Positions 47,741 to 60,730 of a DNA stretch of 64,000 nt are shown piece after piece. Numbering within the stretch: the first letter of the stretch is position 1; each line of letters opens with the position of its first letter. The notes under the pieces were generated by a model that was given only the letters and a program-made list of their open reading frames with translations, ran no database searches and was not told the DNA's origin. Source of the stretch: Dastarcus helophoroides (taxonomy: Eukaryota; Arthropoda; Insecta; Coleoptera; Bothrideridae); NCBI GenBank assembly GCA_028583605.1, contig CM053331.1, forward strand, positions 35,699,283-35,763,282, read 5' to 3'. The translations under genes and the position numbers were made by a program.

Positions 47741-48906
47741 TTAAATAATTATTTTCTAGCATTCCCATCATAAGATTCTGCTAGATAGTTTAATTTTCTT
47801 TAACTTGATTGGTTTCCAAGCACTGTATCTTGATTTTTCGCCAAGTTAGCGTCGTTCAAAGCGAAAAAGTCATTTTTCACTTCAGTCATTAATAACTCGG
47901 GGAATGATAACCGCACGGAAAGCGAAAGTAGGGTTATGAAAACTGCAAAATATTCTCTACAAAAACTAGTTTTTGGTTTTTGATGACAAAATGTTTTGGT
48001 GGAGGAAAATTGATTGAAAAAGTTAAAAATTCGTAATTGGGGATATTCCCTCAGCTTTGCATAATTTTGCATAACTCTGTAAATAATAGATAAATTGAGA
48101 ATATCGACTGTAATTTTTCAACCCTAAAGTATTCCAAATGACCCCTGAAAATTTACTACCAGTACGGTTTTTTTTTCGTTGTGCTCGGAATCGTGAATTG
48201 GTTGTTTTTGCTAAAAATCAATTTATGGATGACGTCCTCGTTTTTTATTCATTTTTAAAAGTTAGAGACGTTTTTATTTTATAAAATCCATATTTTCTTT
48301 ATAGTTATTAATTTTTAAAAATAACCTTTAAAAAGAACTTTGATTATTGCCGGAGAACTCTTTAAAAATGAATAAAAAGTGGGAAATTCGTCCTTAAACT
48401 GATTTTCAAACGGCTGTAACGTGGGCAAAAATAATCACAGAGAGTGACAGAAAAAGGCAAATTGAAGCCCCAAGTTTCTAATTTCCAGATCTTGAGTTCA
48501 AAATTTATGAGTTTCCGCTGTTTTTGAGCAGCCATAGAAAATCATTGGGAAATAAAAAACTCAAAATTTTTCCTCCCTTTTAAAAAGTTTCAAGGATTTA
48601 AATAATTATTTTCTAGCATTCCCATCATAAGATTCTGCTAGATAGTTTAATTTTCTTTAACTTGATTGGTTTTCAAGCCGTGTATCTTGATTTTTCGCCG
48701 AGTTAGCATGGTACAAAGCGCAAAAGTCATTTTTGGCTTCAGTAATCAATAACTTGGGGAATGATAACTGAACGAAAAACGAAAGTAGGGTTGTGAAAGC
48801 TACAAAATATTCCCTTCAAGTACTAGTTTCTGGTTTTTGATAACACAATGTTTTGGTGCAGAAAAATTGATTGTAAAAATTCATAATTGTGGATATTCGC
48901 TTAACT
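47741..48906 (-). repeat. Two partial inverted copies of the ~1.76-kb repeat, ending by glutamine synthetase
   Basis: Body words ccaagttagcgtcgttcaaa (47840) and gccgagttagcatggtacaa (48698) mark the two copies, with the boundary word ccttaaa at 48392. Similarity fades at ggatattcgcttaacttt (about 48890-48906), roughly 45 bp before the acceptor of the first coding exon. Confidence 0.8.
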
Positions 48907-48953
48907 TTCATCTTCGAAGCGAAAAAATGCTAAAATTTATGTTTTTTTTGCAG

Positions 48954-49144
48954 ATAAAAGATGCCGAATCATACGCTAGAGTATTCCCCAAATGCAATAC
49001 TCAACAAGTCAGTATTGTACAATTACCTCAGTCTCCCCATTCCCGATGGTAAAGTTCAGTGTACGTATATATGGATCGATGGCAGTGGGGAAAATTTAAG
49101 AGGTAAAACGAGAACTGTGGATTTCGTCCCAACATCTCCTTCAG
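48954..49144 (+). CDS. Gs2: Glutamine synthetase, first coding exon (start codon at 48961)
   Basis: Encodes residues 1-61 of an ATP-dependent glutamate-ammonia ligase (class II, decameric, cytosolic). The exon begins after a pyrimidine run and CAG (acceptor ends at 48953) and ends before GTAAGA (donor 49145), leaving one base of codon 62. The start ATG at 48961 is followed by a tail ending in [18 protein letters not shown], then the beta-grasp strand [18 protein letters not shown] typical of the family. TAA at 48955-48957 is in frame just upstream, so no longer N-terminus, such as a mitochondrial presequence, can be read from this exon. This suggests the cytosolic paralogue (Drosophila Gs2 type); the symbol is assigned by that resemblance. 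A diverged ~1.76-kb repeat reaches to about 48906, close to the acceptor. The exon is far more GC-rich than its surroundings. Confidence 0.93.
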
Positions 49145-49257
49145 GTAAGATACTTTCACGTTGATCAATTTCGTACAAGTTTATATTGCGAATTGACATT
49201 TAAGAAGTGAAGACTTTGTGTTGCATCAATTAATTAAAAAATAAAATAATTATTGTG

Positions 49258-49432
49258 GGGGGCGGATTGGCCCTTGGTTATCTTCAAAAATTAATGAATC
49301 TTGTCCCCTGAAACCAAGAAAAATTAAATAACACAACAACAGTTGCTTTGAGCTCCGAGCAACTGTTCTGTGTTTTTTAATCTTTTTTGGCTTCAGGGAA
49401 CCAGATTTGTATATCAACGAAAAAATTCATAA
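49258..49432. mobile_element. Family B short palindrome in intron
   Basis: ggggggcggattggcccttg, ctgaaaccaagaaaaatt, ttgctttgagctccgagcaa at the centre, then tggcttcagggaaccaga. Both arms shortened. Confidence 0.75.
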
Positions 49433-50489
49433 TTTCTATTTAATAATACATTTATATATCGAACAACTCGACGAAGTAAGGGTTAGAGAAATCAATTATT
49501 AATTTAAAAAACGCAAAAGCAACACCAAACACTTCTGATTAGTAACAAAAACTGTAATCGATAGCTCTTCAGGTCTGAAATAGACAATTTTGAAGCTTAT
49601 TTAGGTTGTTAAAACTTCGCCTAAGCTCACAATATAATTAAATGGAAATGGCAAAGCTTTCTATTTTTATTAAAACAGATTTAAACTTTACTTAATGCCA
49701 TTTGCATATTTAATGTATACATAATTCCTCTCTAATAATCCGTGAAACACCAAATACTTTAAAATACTTTCAACCTTACTAAAATTAATATTAATGTTTG
49801 TTTAACAATTAAATTGAAATCGTAGATCTTATTTTTATAAAGTATTGATTCAAACTGTACTTAATTCTATTTGCATATTTGATGTAAACGTGATTTAGGT
49901 TATCTCAAAAATAATCCCTGAGATACCAAATGCTTTCAAATACTGTGCATCGTACTAAAATTAATATTAATGTTTGTTTAATGAAACTGAAATATAATGA
50001 ATCAAACCAAGATTTAAATTAGTACCATCTAAAAATTATTATGTAAATTCTATTTAAAAATATTTGCATGTAATACTACGATAAGCACTAACGTTGGCCA
50101 AACTTAAAATGATTTTGATTCGTTATCTCGATTTCAGTAACACAAACACTCGTAATAAATAGTTTGAAAATTTTATCTCCTGACTTTCTATGACGTCAAT
50201 AGGGGTTAAGAGACTAATCATGAGGTTGTCTTATGATAGCTTATGACAACTCGGAATCCCTTTTATCATTGAACTTTGACTTACGCCTTCTAACAAACAA
50301 AACGAATTCCGGCAAAAAATTATCCTTTATGATCCTCACGTGGTGACAGCTGATATGCCCCTTACTGGTAACAGCTGTGTCCCTCACTGGTGGCAGCTGA
50401 TATGTCCCTCCAATATTCGAGAATGACTACATTTTTTTCTGGCTGAAGAAGTTTAACACTTTTGGAAACTTAGCCCCTAGGGGGGTGAA
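49433..50489. other. AT-rich intronic DNA
   Basis: Two loosely repeated ~180-bp stretches (taatattaatgtttgtttaa near 49785 and 49963). A small tandem of ggtaacagctg/ggtggcagctgat lies at 50343-50402. Confidence 0.5.
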
Positions 50490-51300
50490 AATAACTGTCA
50501 ATTATGGAAAATTACCATTTTTTTTTTGATAAGGACAATACAAATTATTGCTGAGAAATACATTGTCAGTCTTAAAAATAGATGAAAACTGTGACGATTT
50601 GAACTGTAACCTGAGTTATGGTAAAAATGACAAATTGAATAATTTCGGCCACAATGCAAAGACATCGCAAATGAGGGTTTCTTTTGGGATGCTTTAAGCT
50701 GAAAAGTTGCATTCACTATCCTTAGTCTATGCATTATTTACAAAGTTATGCTGAGATAAACGAATTACACAATTTTTTTCAACCCTTCTTCAAGTAATTT
50801 GCTCTTACCAATTTTTTTATGAAAACCCCAATAAGTAGGAGTTGTGGCAGATTTCAAAACCTTACTGGTATTTTTCATACAGCCATTATTTCCCAAGTTA
50901 TTAATTGCTGAAATCAAAAAAGACTTTTTTGCTTTGAACGACGATAACCAGCAAAAAACATTGTGATTAACTTGGAAACCAGTCAACTTAAGGAAAATTA
51001 TTTTCAAGAGATTTACAATAATATAATAATAATAGGATCACTGGAAAAAATCATTGAAGTCCATGATTTTTTTAAAAACAAGCAAAAATTTGGAAAAAAA
51101 TATTTCTCTCATCATTACTCAAAAACTTCTAATATGAAAAAAATGTTGAACTCGATATCGGAAAACGAGACACTTGTGGCTTCATTTTGCTTCATTTATT
51201 ATTATTTTCGTATTTTTCTTTAATGTAATTTTTCTATAAGTTACAGTTGAAAATCATCCAAAAATATGTTGTTATATCCCTCAATTTTGGTGCTTAGGAT
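50490..51300 (+). repeat. Diverged forward copy of the ~1.76-kb repeat family
   Basis: The order of landmarks is kept: ttcggccacaatgcaaagac, gaaaagttgcattcac, aagttattaattgctgaaat, ttgctttgaacgacgataac, atcattgaagtccatg. Substitutions are many, so this copy is older than those at 36-48 kb. Confidence 0.65.
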
Positions 51301-51890
51301 ACGAATAAATCGTAAGTGAAAGTAAGATTACAAATGATGGTAAAAAACAAATTAGATACAGCAAAACAAAAATGAAACACCTTGTTTTTCTACTACAATT
51401 GACATTTTATTTATTTAGATCGTCATCGCTATAATACGACATATTTACTTTATATTTTTAAATAGATTAAAATACTGTGAACTATTAGAATTTCCGGATA
51501 ACAATAAACACATCGACGTTAAAAACAATCAGTGCTTAAAAAACATAAATACGCATATAAAAATATTTATGCGTTTGATATTTCACATATAAATTTGTAT
51601 AGGTCAACCACATCACATTTACATAATTACGACAATTTTACGCGATTCCGAAACGAGTTTCGATTTTGAAACTCATTCGCAACAAATTATTTTGCGAATT
51701 TATGTCACTTTACCACGGTCAAGGTGAAAGCCGTTGAATAATTTTGCCTCAGAGGGCAACAACTTCCACCAGACCGCCGCCTTAAGATTTCCGATGCCCC
51801 AGAAATGTTAAAACAACAAACTGAAGAATTATTTGTAACCTTCGTAAAAATGACAAAATCTTTTAAAGAAACACACAATTTATATCCCTA
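51301..51890. other. AT-rich intronic DNA, no gene
   Basis: Nothing recognised beyond runs of A and T. Confidence 0.4.
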
Positions 51891-54800
51891 TTAAGTTCTT
51901 TAAAAAATTTTCAAGGAAAAGTCAAAATTTAGAGTTTGAAGTTAAAATACAGGGAACTCTCTTCGTTTGAAGTTTTTTTCTGAATTTGACCTTTTACTTT
52001 TTTTGATTCAACTCCCATTTACGAGAAAGGGTCTAAAATTTAAGTTAAAAATCGAAACTTTAAGAAAAAAATTAAAGAATGACTGGAAATTTTCAGAAAA
52101 ATGCCAAAATCTTTAAAATATTCCCAACTTACATCCTGGTTTTAAATTTTTTTTAAGAAATTACTAGGAAAACGCCAAAATTTTGAGTTTGAAGTTAAAA
52201 TATAGGGAATTCTCTTCGTTTAAAGTTTTTTTCTGAATTTGACTTTTTTCCTTTTTTGATTAAACTCCCATTTGCGAGCAAAGGTCTAAAATTTTAGCTA
52301 AAAACCGAAACTTTCAGAAAAAATTGAAGAATTGCTGAACATTTTCAGAAAAATGCCAAAATCTTTAAAAAATTCCCAACATATCCTTGTTTTATGTTCT
52401 TTTTAAAGAAATTTCTAGGAAAACGTCTAAATTTTGAATTTGAAGTTAAAATACAGGGAATTATTTTCGTTTAAAGATTTTTCCTGAATTTGACCTTTTC
52501 CTTTTTTGATTAAACTCTAATTAGCGAGAAAAGGCCTAAACTTTAAGTTAGGAATCGAAATTTTGAAAAAAAATTGATAAAGACTGGAAATTTCCAGAAA
52601 AAACGCCATAATCTTTTAAAAAATTCCCAACATATCCTTGTTTTAAGTTTTTTTAAGAAATAACTAGGAAAACGTCAACATTTTGAGTTTGAAGTTAAAA
52701 TATAGGGAATTCTCTTCGTTTGAATTTTTTTCTTGAAGTTGACTTTCCTTTTTTTGATTAAACTTAAATTTGCGAGAAAAAGTCTAAAATTTTAGTTGAG
52801 AATCGAAACTTTGAGAAGAAATTGAAGAATTACTGGAAAAATCCTTAAAAAATTCCCAACATATCTTTGTTTTAATTTTTTTGAAGAGATTTCTAAGAAA
52901 ACGTCTAAATTTTGAATTTGAAGTTAAAATTCAGGGAATTCTCTTCGTTTGAAGTTTTTTTCTGAATATGACTTTTTACTTTTTTTGATTAAACTCTCAT
53001 TTTCGAGAAAAGGTCTCAGATTTAAGTTAAAAATCGAAACTTTGAGAAAAAATTCAAAAGTTAATGAAAATTTTCAAAAAAAATGCCAAAATTGTTAAAA
53101 AATTCCCAACGTATATCCTTATTTCAGGTCTTTTTTAAGAAATTGCTAGGAAAACGTCAAAATTTAGAGTATAAAGTTAAAATGCAGGGAACTCTCTTCG
53201 TTTAAAGTTTTTTTCTGAATTTGACCTTTTACTTTTTTTAATTAAACTCCCATTTACGAGAAAGGATCTAAAATTTAAGTTGAAAATCGAAACTTTAAGA
53301 AAAAAATTTAAGAATTACTGGAAATTTTCAGAAAAATGCCAAAATCTTTAAAAAAGTCCCAGTATATCTTTGTTTTTAGTTTTTTAAAGAAATTTCTAGG
53401 AAAACGTCAAAATTTTGAGTTTGAAGTTAAAATACAGGAAACTCCCTTCGTTTGAAGTTTTTTCCTGAATTTGACCTTTTCCTTTTTTGATTAAACTCTT
53501 AATTTGCGAGAAAAGGTCTAAAATTTAAGTTAAAAATCAAAACTTTGAGAAAAAATTAAAGAATTACTGAAAATTTTCAGAAAGATGCCAAAATCCTTAA
53601 AAATTCCCAACATATCCTTGTTTTAAGTTTTTTTAAAAGAAATTTCTAGGAAAACATCAAAATGTTTGAGTTTGAAGTTAAAATACGGGGAACTCTTTTC
53701 GTTTGAAGTTTTTTCCTGAATTTGACTTTTTCCTTTTTTGATTAAACTCCCATTTGCGAGCAAAGGTCTAAAATTTTAGCTAAAAACCGAAACTTTCAGA
53801 AAAAATTGAAGAATTGCTGAACATTTTCAGAAAAATGCCAAAATCTTTAAAATATTCCCAACTTACATTCTTCTTTTAAGTTTTTTTAATAAATTGCTAG
53901 GAAAACGTCAAAATTTAGAGTATAAAGTTAAAATGCAGGGAACTCTCTTCGTTTAAAGTTTTTTTTCTGAATTTGACCTTTTACTTTTTTTAATTAAACT
54001 CCCATTTACGAGAAAGGATCTAAAATTTAAGTTGAAAATCGAAACTTTAAGAAAAAAATTGAAGAATTACTAGAAATTTTCAGAAAAATGCCAAAATCTT
54101 TAAAAAATTCCCAACATATCCTTGTTTTAAGTTTTTTTAAAGAAATTTTTAGGAAAACGTCAAAATTTTGAGTTTGAAGTTAAAATACATGGAACTCTCT
54201 TCGTTTGAAGTTTTTTCCTGAATTTGACCTTTTCCTTTTTTGATTAAACTCTAATTTGCGAGAAGAGGTCTAAAATTTAAGTTAAAAATCGAAACTTTGA
54301 GAAAAAATTGAAGAATTACTGAAAATTTTCAGAAAGATGCCAAAATCCTTAAAAATTCCCAACATATCCTTGTTTTATGTTCTTTTTAAAGAAATTTCTA
54401 GGAAAACGTCTAAATTTTGAATTTGAAGTTAAAATACAGGGAATTATTTTCGTTTAAAGATTTTTCCTGAATTTGACCTTTTCCTTTTTTGATTAAACTC
54501 CCATTTACGAGAAAGGGTCTAAAATTTAAGTTAAAACTCGAAACTTTGAGAAAAAATTGAAGAATTACTGAAAATTTTCAGAAAAATGCCAAAATCTTTA
54601 AAATATTCCTAACTTACATTCTTCTTTTAAGTTTTTTTAAGAAATCACTAGGAAAACGTCAAAATTTTGAGTTTAAAGTTGAAATATAGGGAACTCTCTT
54701 CGTTTGAAGTTTTTTTCCTGAATTTGACCTTTTCCTTTTTAGATTAAAGTTTAATTTGCGAGAAAAAGTCTAAAATTTAAGTAAAAATCGAAACGTTGGG

Positions 54801-55261
54801 AAAAAATTCAAGAATTACTGGACATTTTCAGAAGAATGCCAAAATCTTTAAAAAATTCCCAACTTCTATTTTGTTTTAAGTTTCTTTAAAGAAATTTCTA
54901 GGAAAACGTCAACGTTTTGAGTTTGAATTTAAAATAAATGGAACTCTCTTCATTTGAAGTTTTTTCCTGAATTTGACTTTTTCCTTTTTTGATTAAACTC
55001 TAATTTGCGAGAAAAAGTCTCAGATTTAAGTTAAAAATCGAAACTTTGAGAAAAAATTCAAAAGTTAATGAACATTTTCAAAAAAACGCCAAAATCGTTA
55101 AAAAATTCCCAACGTATATCCTTATTTTAGGTTTTTTTTTAAGAAATTACTAGGAAAACGTCAAAATTTTGAGTTTGAAGTTGAAATATAGGGAATTCTC
55201 TTCGTTTGAAGTTTTTTCCTGAATTTGACCTTTTTCTTTTTTGATTAAACTCTAATTTGCG

Positions 55262-55870
55262 AGAAAGAAACCTAAAATCTTAAACGTAATTTATATCCCT
55301 ATTTTAGGTTTTTTAAAGGAAATTTCTAGGAAAACGTCAAAATTTCTTGTTTTAAGTATTTTCCTGAATTTGACGTTCTGTTTGTTAATTAAACTCTAAT
55401 TTGGGAGAAAAAAATCTAAAATTTAAATGAGAACTCGAAATTTCGAGAACAAAACTTAAGAATTACTCGGAAATTTGAGAAAAATGGCAAAATTAAAAAA
55501 AATTGCAATTTGTATCGATTTTAAAACTTCAGTTTCGAAAACATTCTTGAAATTAAAAAAAAAGTCATGATTTCAAGGAAAAAAATAATCTTGTAATTTC
55601 GAGTTCAGTTTCTAAGAAACACTAAAAAATTTAAGTTTAACTTTTTCGAATTTTGTGTCTAAATGCAGTTTGACGTTTTAAACTTCGAGTGATATCGAAA
55701 TTTGGAGAAAAAAGAACATAGATCGAGGTTACATTTTACGAAAATAGTACTTATTGCGAGTTTATATTCCCAATTTTTTAAAATAGACAAAATATCTAGA
55801 AAAAATCCTAAAATTAATGTAAAGCTTTTTTTCTTAGCATTTTGACATAAATTTTGAATTTGAACTTAAA
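55262..55870 (+). repeat. Variant block inside the 250-bp satellite, copy 1
   Basis: Distinct sequence with gaaagaaacctaaaatct, cagtttgacgttttaaac and catagatcgaggtta, replacing about two and a half normal units. Recurs at 57191-57800 and 59893-60470, with a truncated copy near 58383-58455. Confidence 0.85.
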
Positions 55871-57190
55871 AATTCCCTTCGTTTGAAGTTTTTTCCTGAA
55901 TTTGACCGTTTCCTTTTTCGATTAAACTCTTAATTTGCCAGAAAAAGTCTAAAATTTCAGTTAAAAATCGAAACTTTGAGAAAAAATTGAAGAATTACTA
56001 GAAATTTTCAGAAAAATGCCAAAATCCTTAAAAAATTCCCAACATATCCTTATTTTCAGTTTTTTATAGAAATTTCTAGGAAAACGTCAAAATTTTGAGT
56101 TTAAAGTTAAAATAGAGGAACTCTCTTCGTTTGAAGTTATTTTCCAAATTTGATTTTTTACTTTTTTTTTGATTAAACTGTCATTTACGTGGAAAGATCT
56201 AAAATTTAAGTAAAAAATCGAAACTTTGAGAAAAAATTCAAGAATTACTGGAAATTTTCAGAAAAATGCCAAAATCTTTAAAATATTCCCAACTTACATC
56301 CTAGTTTTAAGTTTTTTTAAGAAATTACTACGAAAACCTCAAAATGTTGAGTTTGAAGTTAAAATTTAGGGAACTCTCTTCGTTTTGAAGTTTTTTCCTG
56401 AATTTGACTTTTCCCTTTTTTGATTAAACTCTCATTTGCGAGAAAAAGTCTCAAATTTAAGCTAAAATCGAAACTTTCAGAAAAAATTGAAGAATTACTG
56501 AAAATTTCCAGAAAAATGCCAAAATCTTTAAAATATTCCCAACTTACATTCTTCTTTTAAGTTTTTTTAATAAATTAATAGGAAAACGTCAAAATTTTGA
56601 GTTTAAAGTTGAAATATAGGGAACTCTCTTCGTTTGAAGTTTTTTCCTGAATTTGACCTTTTCCTTTTTTGAATAAACTCTAATTTGCCAGAAAAAGTCT
56701 AAAATTTAAGTAAAAAATCGAAACGTTGGGAAAAAATTTAAGAATTAATGAACATTTTCAGAAGAATGCCAAAATCTTTAAAAAATTCCCAGCTTCTATT
56801 TTGTTTTAGGTTTCTTTAAAGAAATTTCTAGGAAAACGTCAACGTTTTGAGTTTGAATTTAAAATAAATGAAACTCTCTTAATTTGAAGTTTTTTCCTGA
56901 ATTTGACTTTTTCCTTTTTTGATGAAACTCTAATTAGCGAGAAAAAGTCTCAGATTTAAGTTAAAAATCGAAACTTTAAGAAAAAATTCAAAAGTTAATG
57001 AAAATTTTCAAAAAAATGCCAAAATTGTTAAAAAATTCCCAACTTATATCCTTGTTTCAAGTTTTTTTTAAAGAAATTTCTAGGAAAACGTCAAAATTTT
57101 GAGTTTGAAGTTAAAATATAGGGAACTCTCTTCGTTTGAATTTTTTTCCTGAATTTGACTTTTTCCTTTTTTGATTAAACTCTAATTTGC

Positions 57191-57800
57191 GATAAAGAAA
57201 CCTAAATTAGTAACGTAATTTATAACCCTGTTTTAGGTTTTTTAAAGGAAATTTCTAGGAAAAGGTCAAAATTTCTTGTTTTAAGTTTTTTCCTGAATTT
57301 GATGTTCTCTTTGTTAATTAAACTCTAATTTGGGAGAAAAAATCTAAAATTTAAATTAGAACTCGAAATTTCGAGAAAAAAGAACTGAAGAATTACTCGG
57401 AAATTTGAGAAAAATGGCAAAATTAAAAAAAATCGCAATTTGTATCGATTTTAAAACTTCAATTTCGAAAAAATTCTCGAAATTAAAAAAAAAGTCATGA
57501 TTTCAAGGACAAAAATAATCTTGAAATTTCGAGTTCAGTTTCTAAGAAAAACTAAAAACTTTAAGTTTAGCTTTTTGGAATTTTGTGTCTAAATGCAGTT
57601 TGACATTTTAAACTTCGAGAGATATTGAAATTTCGAGAAAAAAAGACATAGATCGAGGTTAGATTTTACGAAAATAGTACTTGTTGCGAGCTTATGTTCC
57701 CAATTTTATAAAATAGACCAAATATCTAAAAAAAAACATCAAAATTGATGTAAACCCTTTTTTCTGAGCATTTTGACATAAATTTTGAATTTGAAGTTAA
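57191..57800 (+). repeat. Variant block inside the 250-bp satellite, copy 2
   Basis: Lies 1929 bp after copy 1 with the same flanking unit order, so a ~1.93-kb higher-order unit was duplicated. Confidence 0.85.
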
Positions 57801-59892
57801 AATAGAGGGAATTCCCTTCGTTTGAAGTTTTTTCCTGAATTTGACCTTTTCCTTTTTTGATTAAACTCTCATTTACGAGAAAAGGTCTAAAATTTAAGTT
57901 AAAAATCGAAACTTTGAGAAAAAATTGAAGAATTACTAGAAATTTTCAGAAAAACGCCAAAATCTTTAAAAAATTTCCAACATATCCTTGTTTAAAGTTT
58001 TTTAAAGAAATTTCTACGAACACGTCCAAATTTTGAGTTTGAAATTAAAATACAGGGAACTCTCTTCGTTTGAAGTTTTTTTTTCTAAATTTGACTTTTT
58101 ACTTTTTTTGGTTAAACTCGCAGTTACGAGAAAAGGTCTAAAATTTAAGTTAAAAATCGGAACTTTGAGTAAAAAATTGAAGAACTACTGGAACTTTTCA
58201 GAAAAATGCCCAAATCTTTAAAATGTTCCCTAGCTTACATTTTTGCTTTAAGTTTATTGAAGAAATTATTAGGAAAACGTCAAAATTTTGAGTTTGAAGT
58301 TGAAATATAGGGAATTCTCTTCGTTTGAAGTTTTTTCCTGAATTTCACCTTTTTCTTTTTTGATTAAACTCTAATTTGCGAGAAAGAAACCTAAAATCTT
58401 AAACGTAATTTACAACCCTGTTTTAGGTTTTTTAAAGGAAATTTCTAGGAAAACGCCTTTGCAAGAAAAAGTCTAAAATTTAAGTAAAAAACCGAAACGT
58501 TGGGAAAAAATTCAAGAATTACTGGACATTTTCAGGAGAATGCCAAAATCTTTAAAAAATTCCCTACTTCTATTTTGTTTTAAGTTTCTTTAAAGAAATT
58601 TCTAGAAAAACGTCAACGTTTTGAGTTTGAATTTAAAATAAATGGAACTCTCTTCATTTGAAGTTTTTTCCTGAATTTGACTTTTTCTTTTTTTGATTAA
58701 ACTCTAATTTGCGAGAAAAAGTCTCAGATTTAAGTTAAAAATCGAAACTTTAAAAAAAAATTCAAAAGTTAATGAACATTTTCAAAAAAACGCCAAAATC
58801 GTTAAAAAATTCCCAACGTATATCCTTATTTTAGGTTTTTTTAAAGAAATTGCTAGGAAAACGTCAAAATTTTGAGTTTGAAGTTAAAATACAGGGAATT
58901 CTCTTTGTTAGAAATTTTTTTCCTGAATTTGACCTTTTCCTTTTTTGATTAACCTCTAATTTGCAAGAAAAAGTCTAAAATTTAAGTAAAAAATCGAAAC
59001 GTTGGAAAAAAATTCAAGAATTACTGGACATTTTCAGAAGAATGCCAAAATCTTTAAAAAATTCCCTACTTCTATTTTGTTTTAAGCTTCTTTAAAGAAA
59101 TTTCTAGAAAAACGTCAACGTTTTGAGTTTGAATTTAAATAAATGGAACTCTCTTCATTTGAAGTTTTTTCCTGAATTTGACTTTTTCCTTTTTTGATTA
59201 AACTCTAATTTGCGAGAAAAGGTCTCAGATTTAAGTTAAAAATCGAAACTTGGAGAAAAAATTCAAAAGTTATTGGAAATTTTTAGAAAAATGCCACAAT
59301 CGTTAAAAAATTCACAACGTATATACTTATTTTAAGTTTTTTTTTAAGTAATTACTAGGAAAACGTCAAAATTTTTAGTTTAAAGTAAGAATACAGGGAA
59401 CTCTCTTCGTTTGAAGTTTTTTCCTGAATTTGACTTTTTTCGTTTTTGATTAAACTCTTATTTGAAAGAAAAGATCTCACATTTAAGTTAAAAATTGAAA
59501 CTTTAAGAAAAAATTCAAAAGTAACTGGAAATTTTCTGAAAAATAATAAAATCATTAATAAATTCCCTACGTATATCCTTATTTTAAGTTTTTTTAAAGA
59601 AATTTCTAGGAAAACATCAAAATTTTGAGTTTGAAATTAAAATACAGGGAACTCTGTTCGTTTAGAGTTTTTTCCTGAATTTGACTTTGAGAAAAAAATT
59701 GAAAAATTACTGGAAATTTTCAGAAAACTGCCAAAACCTTTAAAATATTTACATCTTCGCTTTAAGTTTTTTTTAAAGAAATTACCAGGAAAACGTTAAC
59801 ATTTTAAGTTTGAAGTTAAAATATAGGTAACTCTCTTCCTTTAAAATTTTTTCCTGAATTTGACCTTTTTCTTTATTGATTAAACTCTAATT

Positions 59893-60470
59893 TGCGAAAA
59901 AGAAACCTAAAATCTTAAACGTATTTTATAACCCTATTTTAGGTTTTTTTTAAGGAAATTTCTAGGAAAACGTCAACATTTCTTGTTTTAAGATTTTTCA
60001 TGAATTTGACGTTCTCTCTGTTAATTAAACTCTAATTTGGGAGAAACAATTTAAAATTTAAATTAAAACTTGACATTTCGAGAAAAAAACTGAAGAATTA
60101 TTAGGAATTTTCAGCAAAATGTCAAAATAAAAAAAAATCGCAATTTGCATCGATTTTAAAATTTAAATTTCGACTTATTTCTCGAAATTATAAAAAAAAG
60201 TCACGATTTCAAGGAAAAGAATAATCTTGTAATTTCGAGTTCAGTTTCTAAGAAAAGATAAAAAATTTAAGCTTAACTTTTTGGAATTTCGTGTCTAAAT
60301 GCAGTTTGACGTTTTAAACTTCGAGAGATATTGAACTTCCGAGAAAAAATCACACGGATCGGTACTTATTCCGAGTTTATATTCCCAATTTTAAAAAATA
60401 GACCAAATATCTAAAAAAATCTCAAAATTGATGTAAAGCTTTTTTCCTTAGCATTTTGACATAAGATTCC
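59893..60470 (+). repeat. Variant block inside the 250-bp satellite, copy 3
   Basis: More diverged than copies 1 and 2 and at the array's right end; contains ccgagtttatattcccaatt and ttagcattttgacataa. Confidence 0.8.
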
Positions 60471-60730
60471 TAATTTCCGTGTTTTTATCGAAAATGTTTT
60501 TACAAATCTTTACTATTTTTATAAATATCGAAGAAAAAATCTGACTATTTCTATAAATATTAAGACCAAATTCGAAATATTTGTAATGAAGAAGAAATTG
60601 CTACAAAAATATGTCAACATTTCTAAAATAAAGTCAAAATTTTTCAATTATAAAGTTGAGATGATAAAATAGCCATGTTATTTTTAATTTTCATGTTTGA
60701 ATGTTCGAATGTTTTTGTTGAAATTTGCTC

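Larger units (their letters stand above)
34812..48953 (+). other. Putative first intron (14.1 kb), packed with inverted ~1.76-kb repeats
   Basis: If the first exon is correct, this intron joins GTAAGT at 34812 to the CAG ending at 48953. It holds the 35.2-48.9 kb repeat cluster and several family B arms, and no other recognisable coding sequence. Confidence 0.35.
51900..60470 (+). repeat. ~250-bp satellite filling the glutamine synthetase intron (~8.6 kb)
   Basis: The marker ctcttcgtttgaagtttttt recurs about every 230-255 bp (for example near 51961, 52214, 52464, 52713, 52943, 53196, 53446). Each unit also has ctgaatttgac, aaaatcgaaactttgag and ctaggaaaacgtcaaaat. Segments recur at multiples of the unit (about 750, 1480 and 1980 bp), indicating higher-order duplication. 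Small open frames are repeat translation. Confidence 0.93.
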
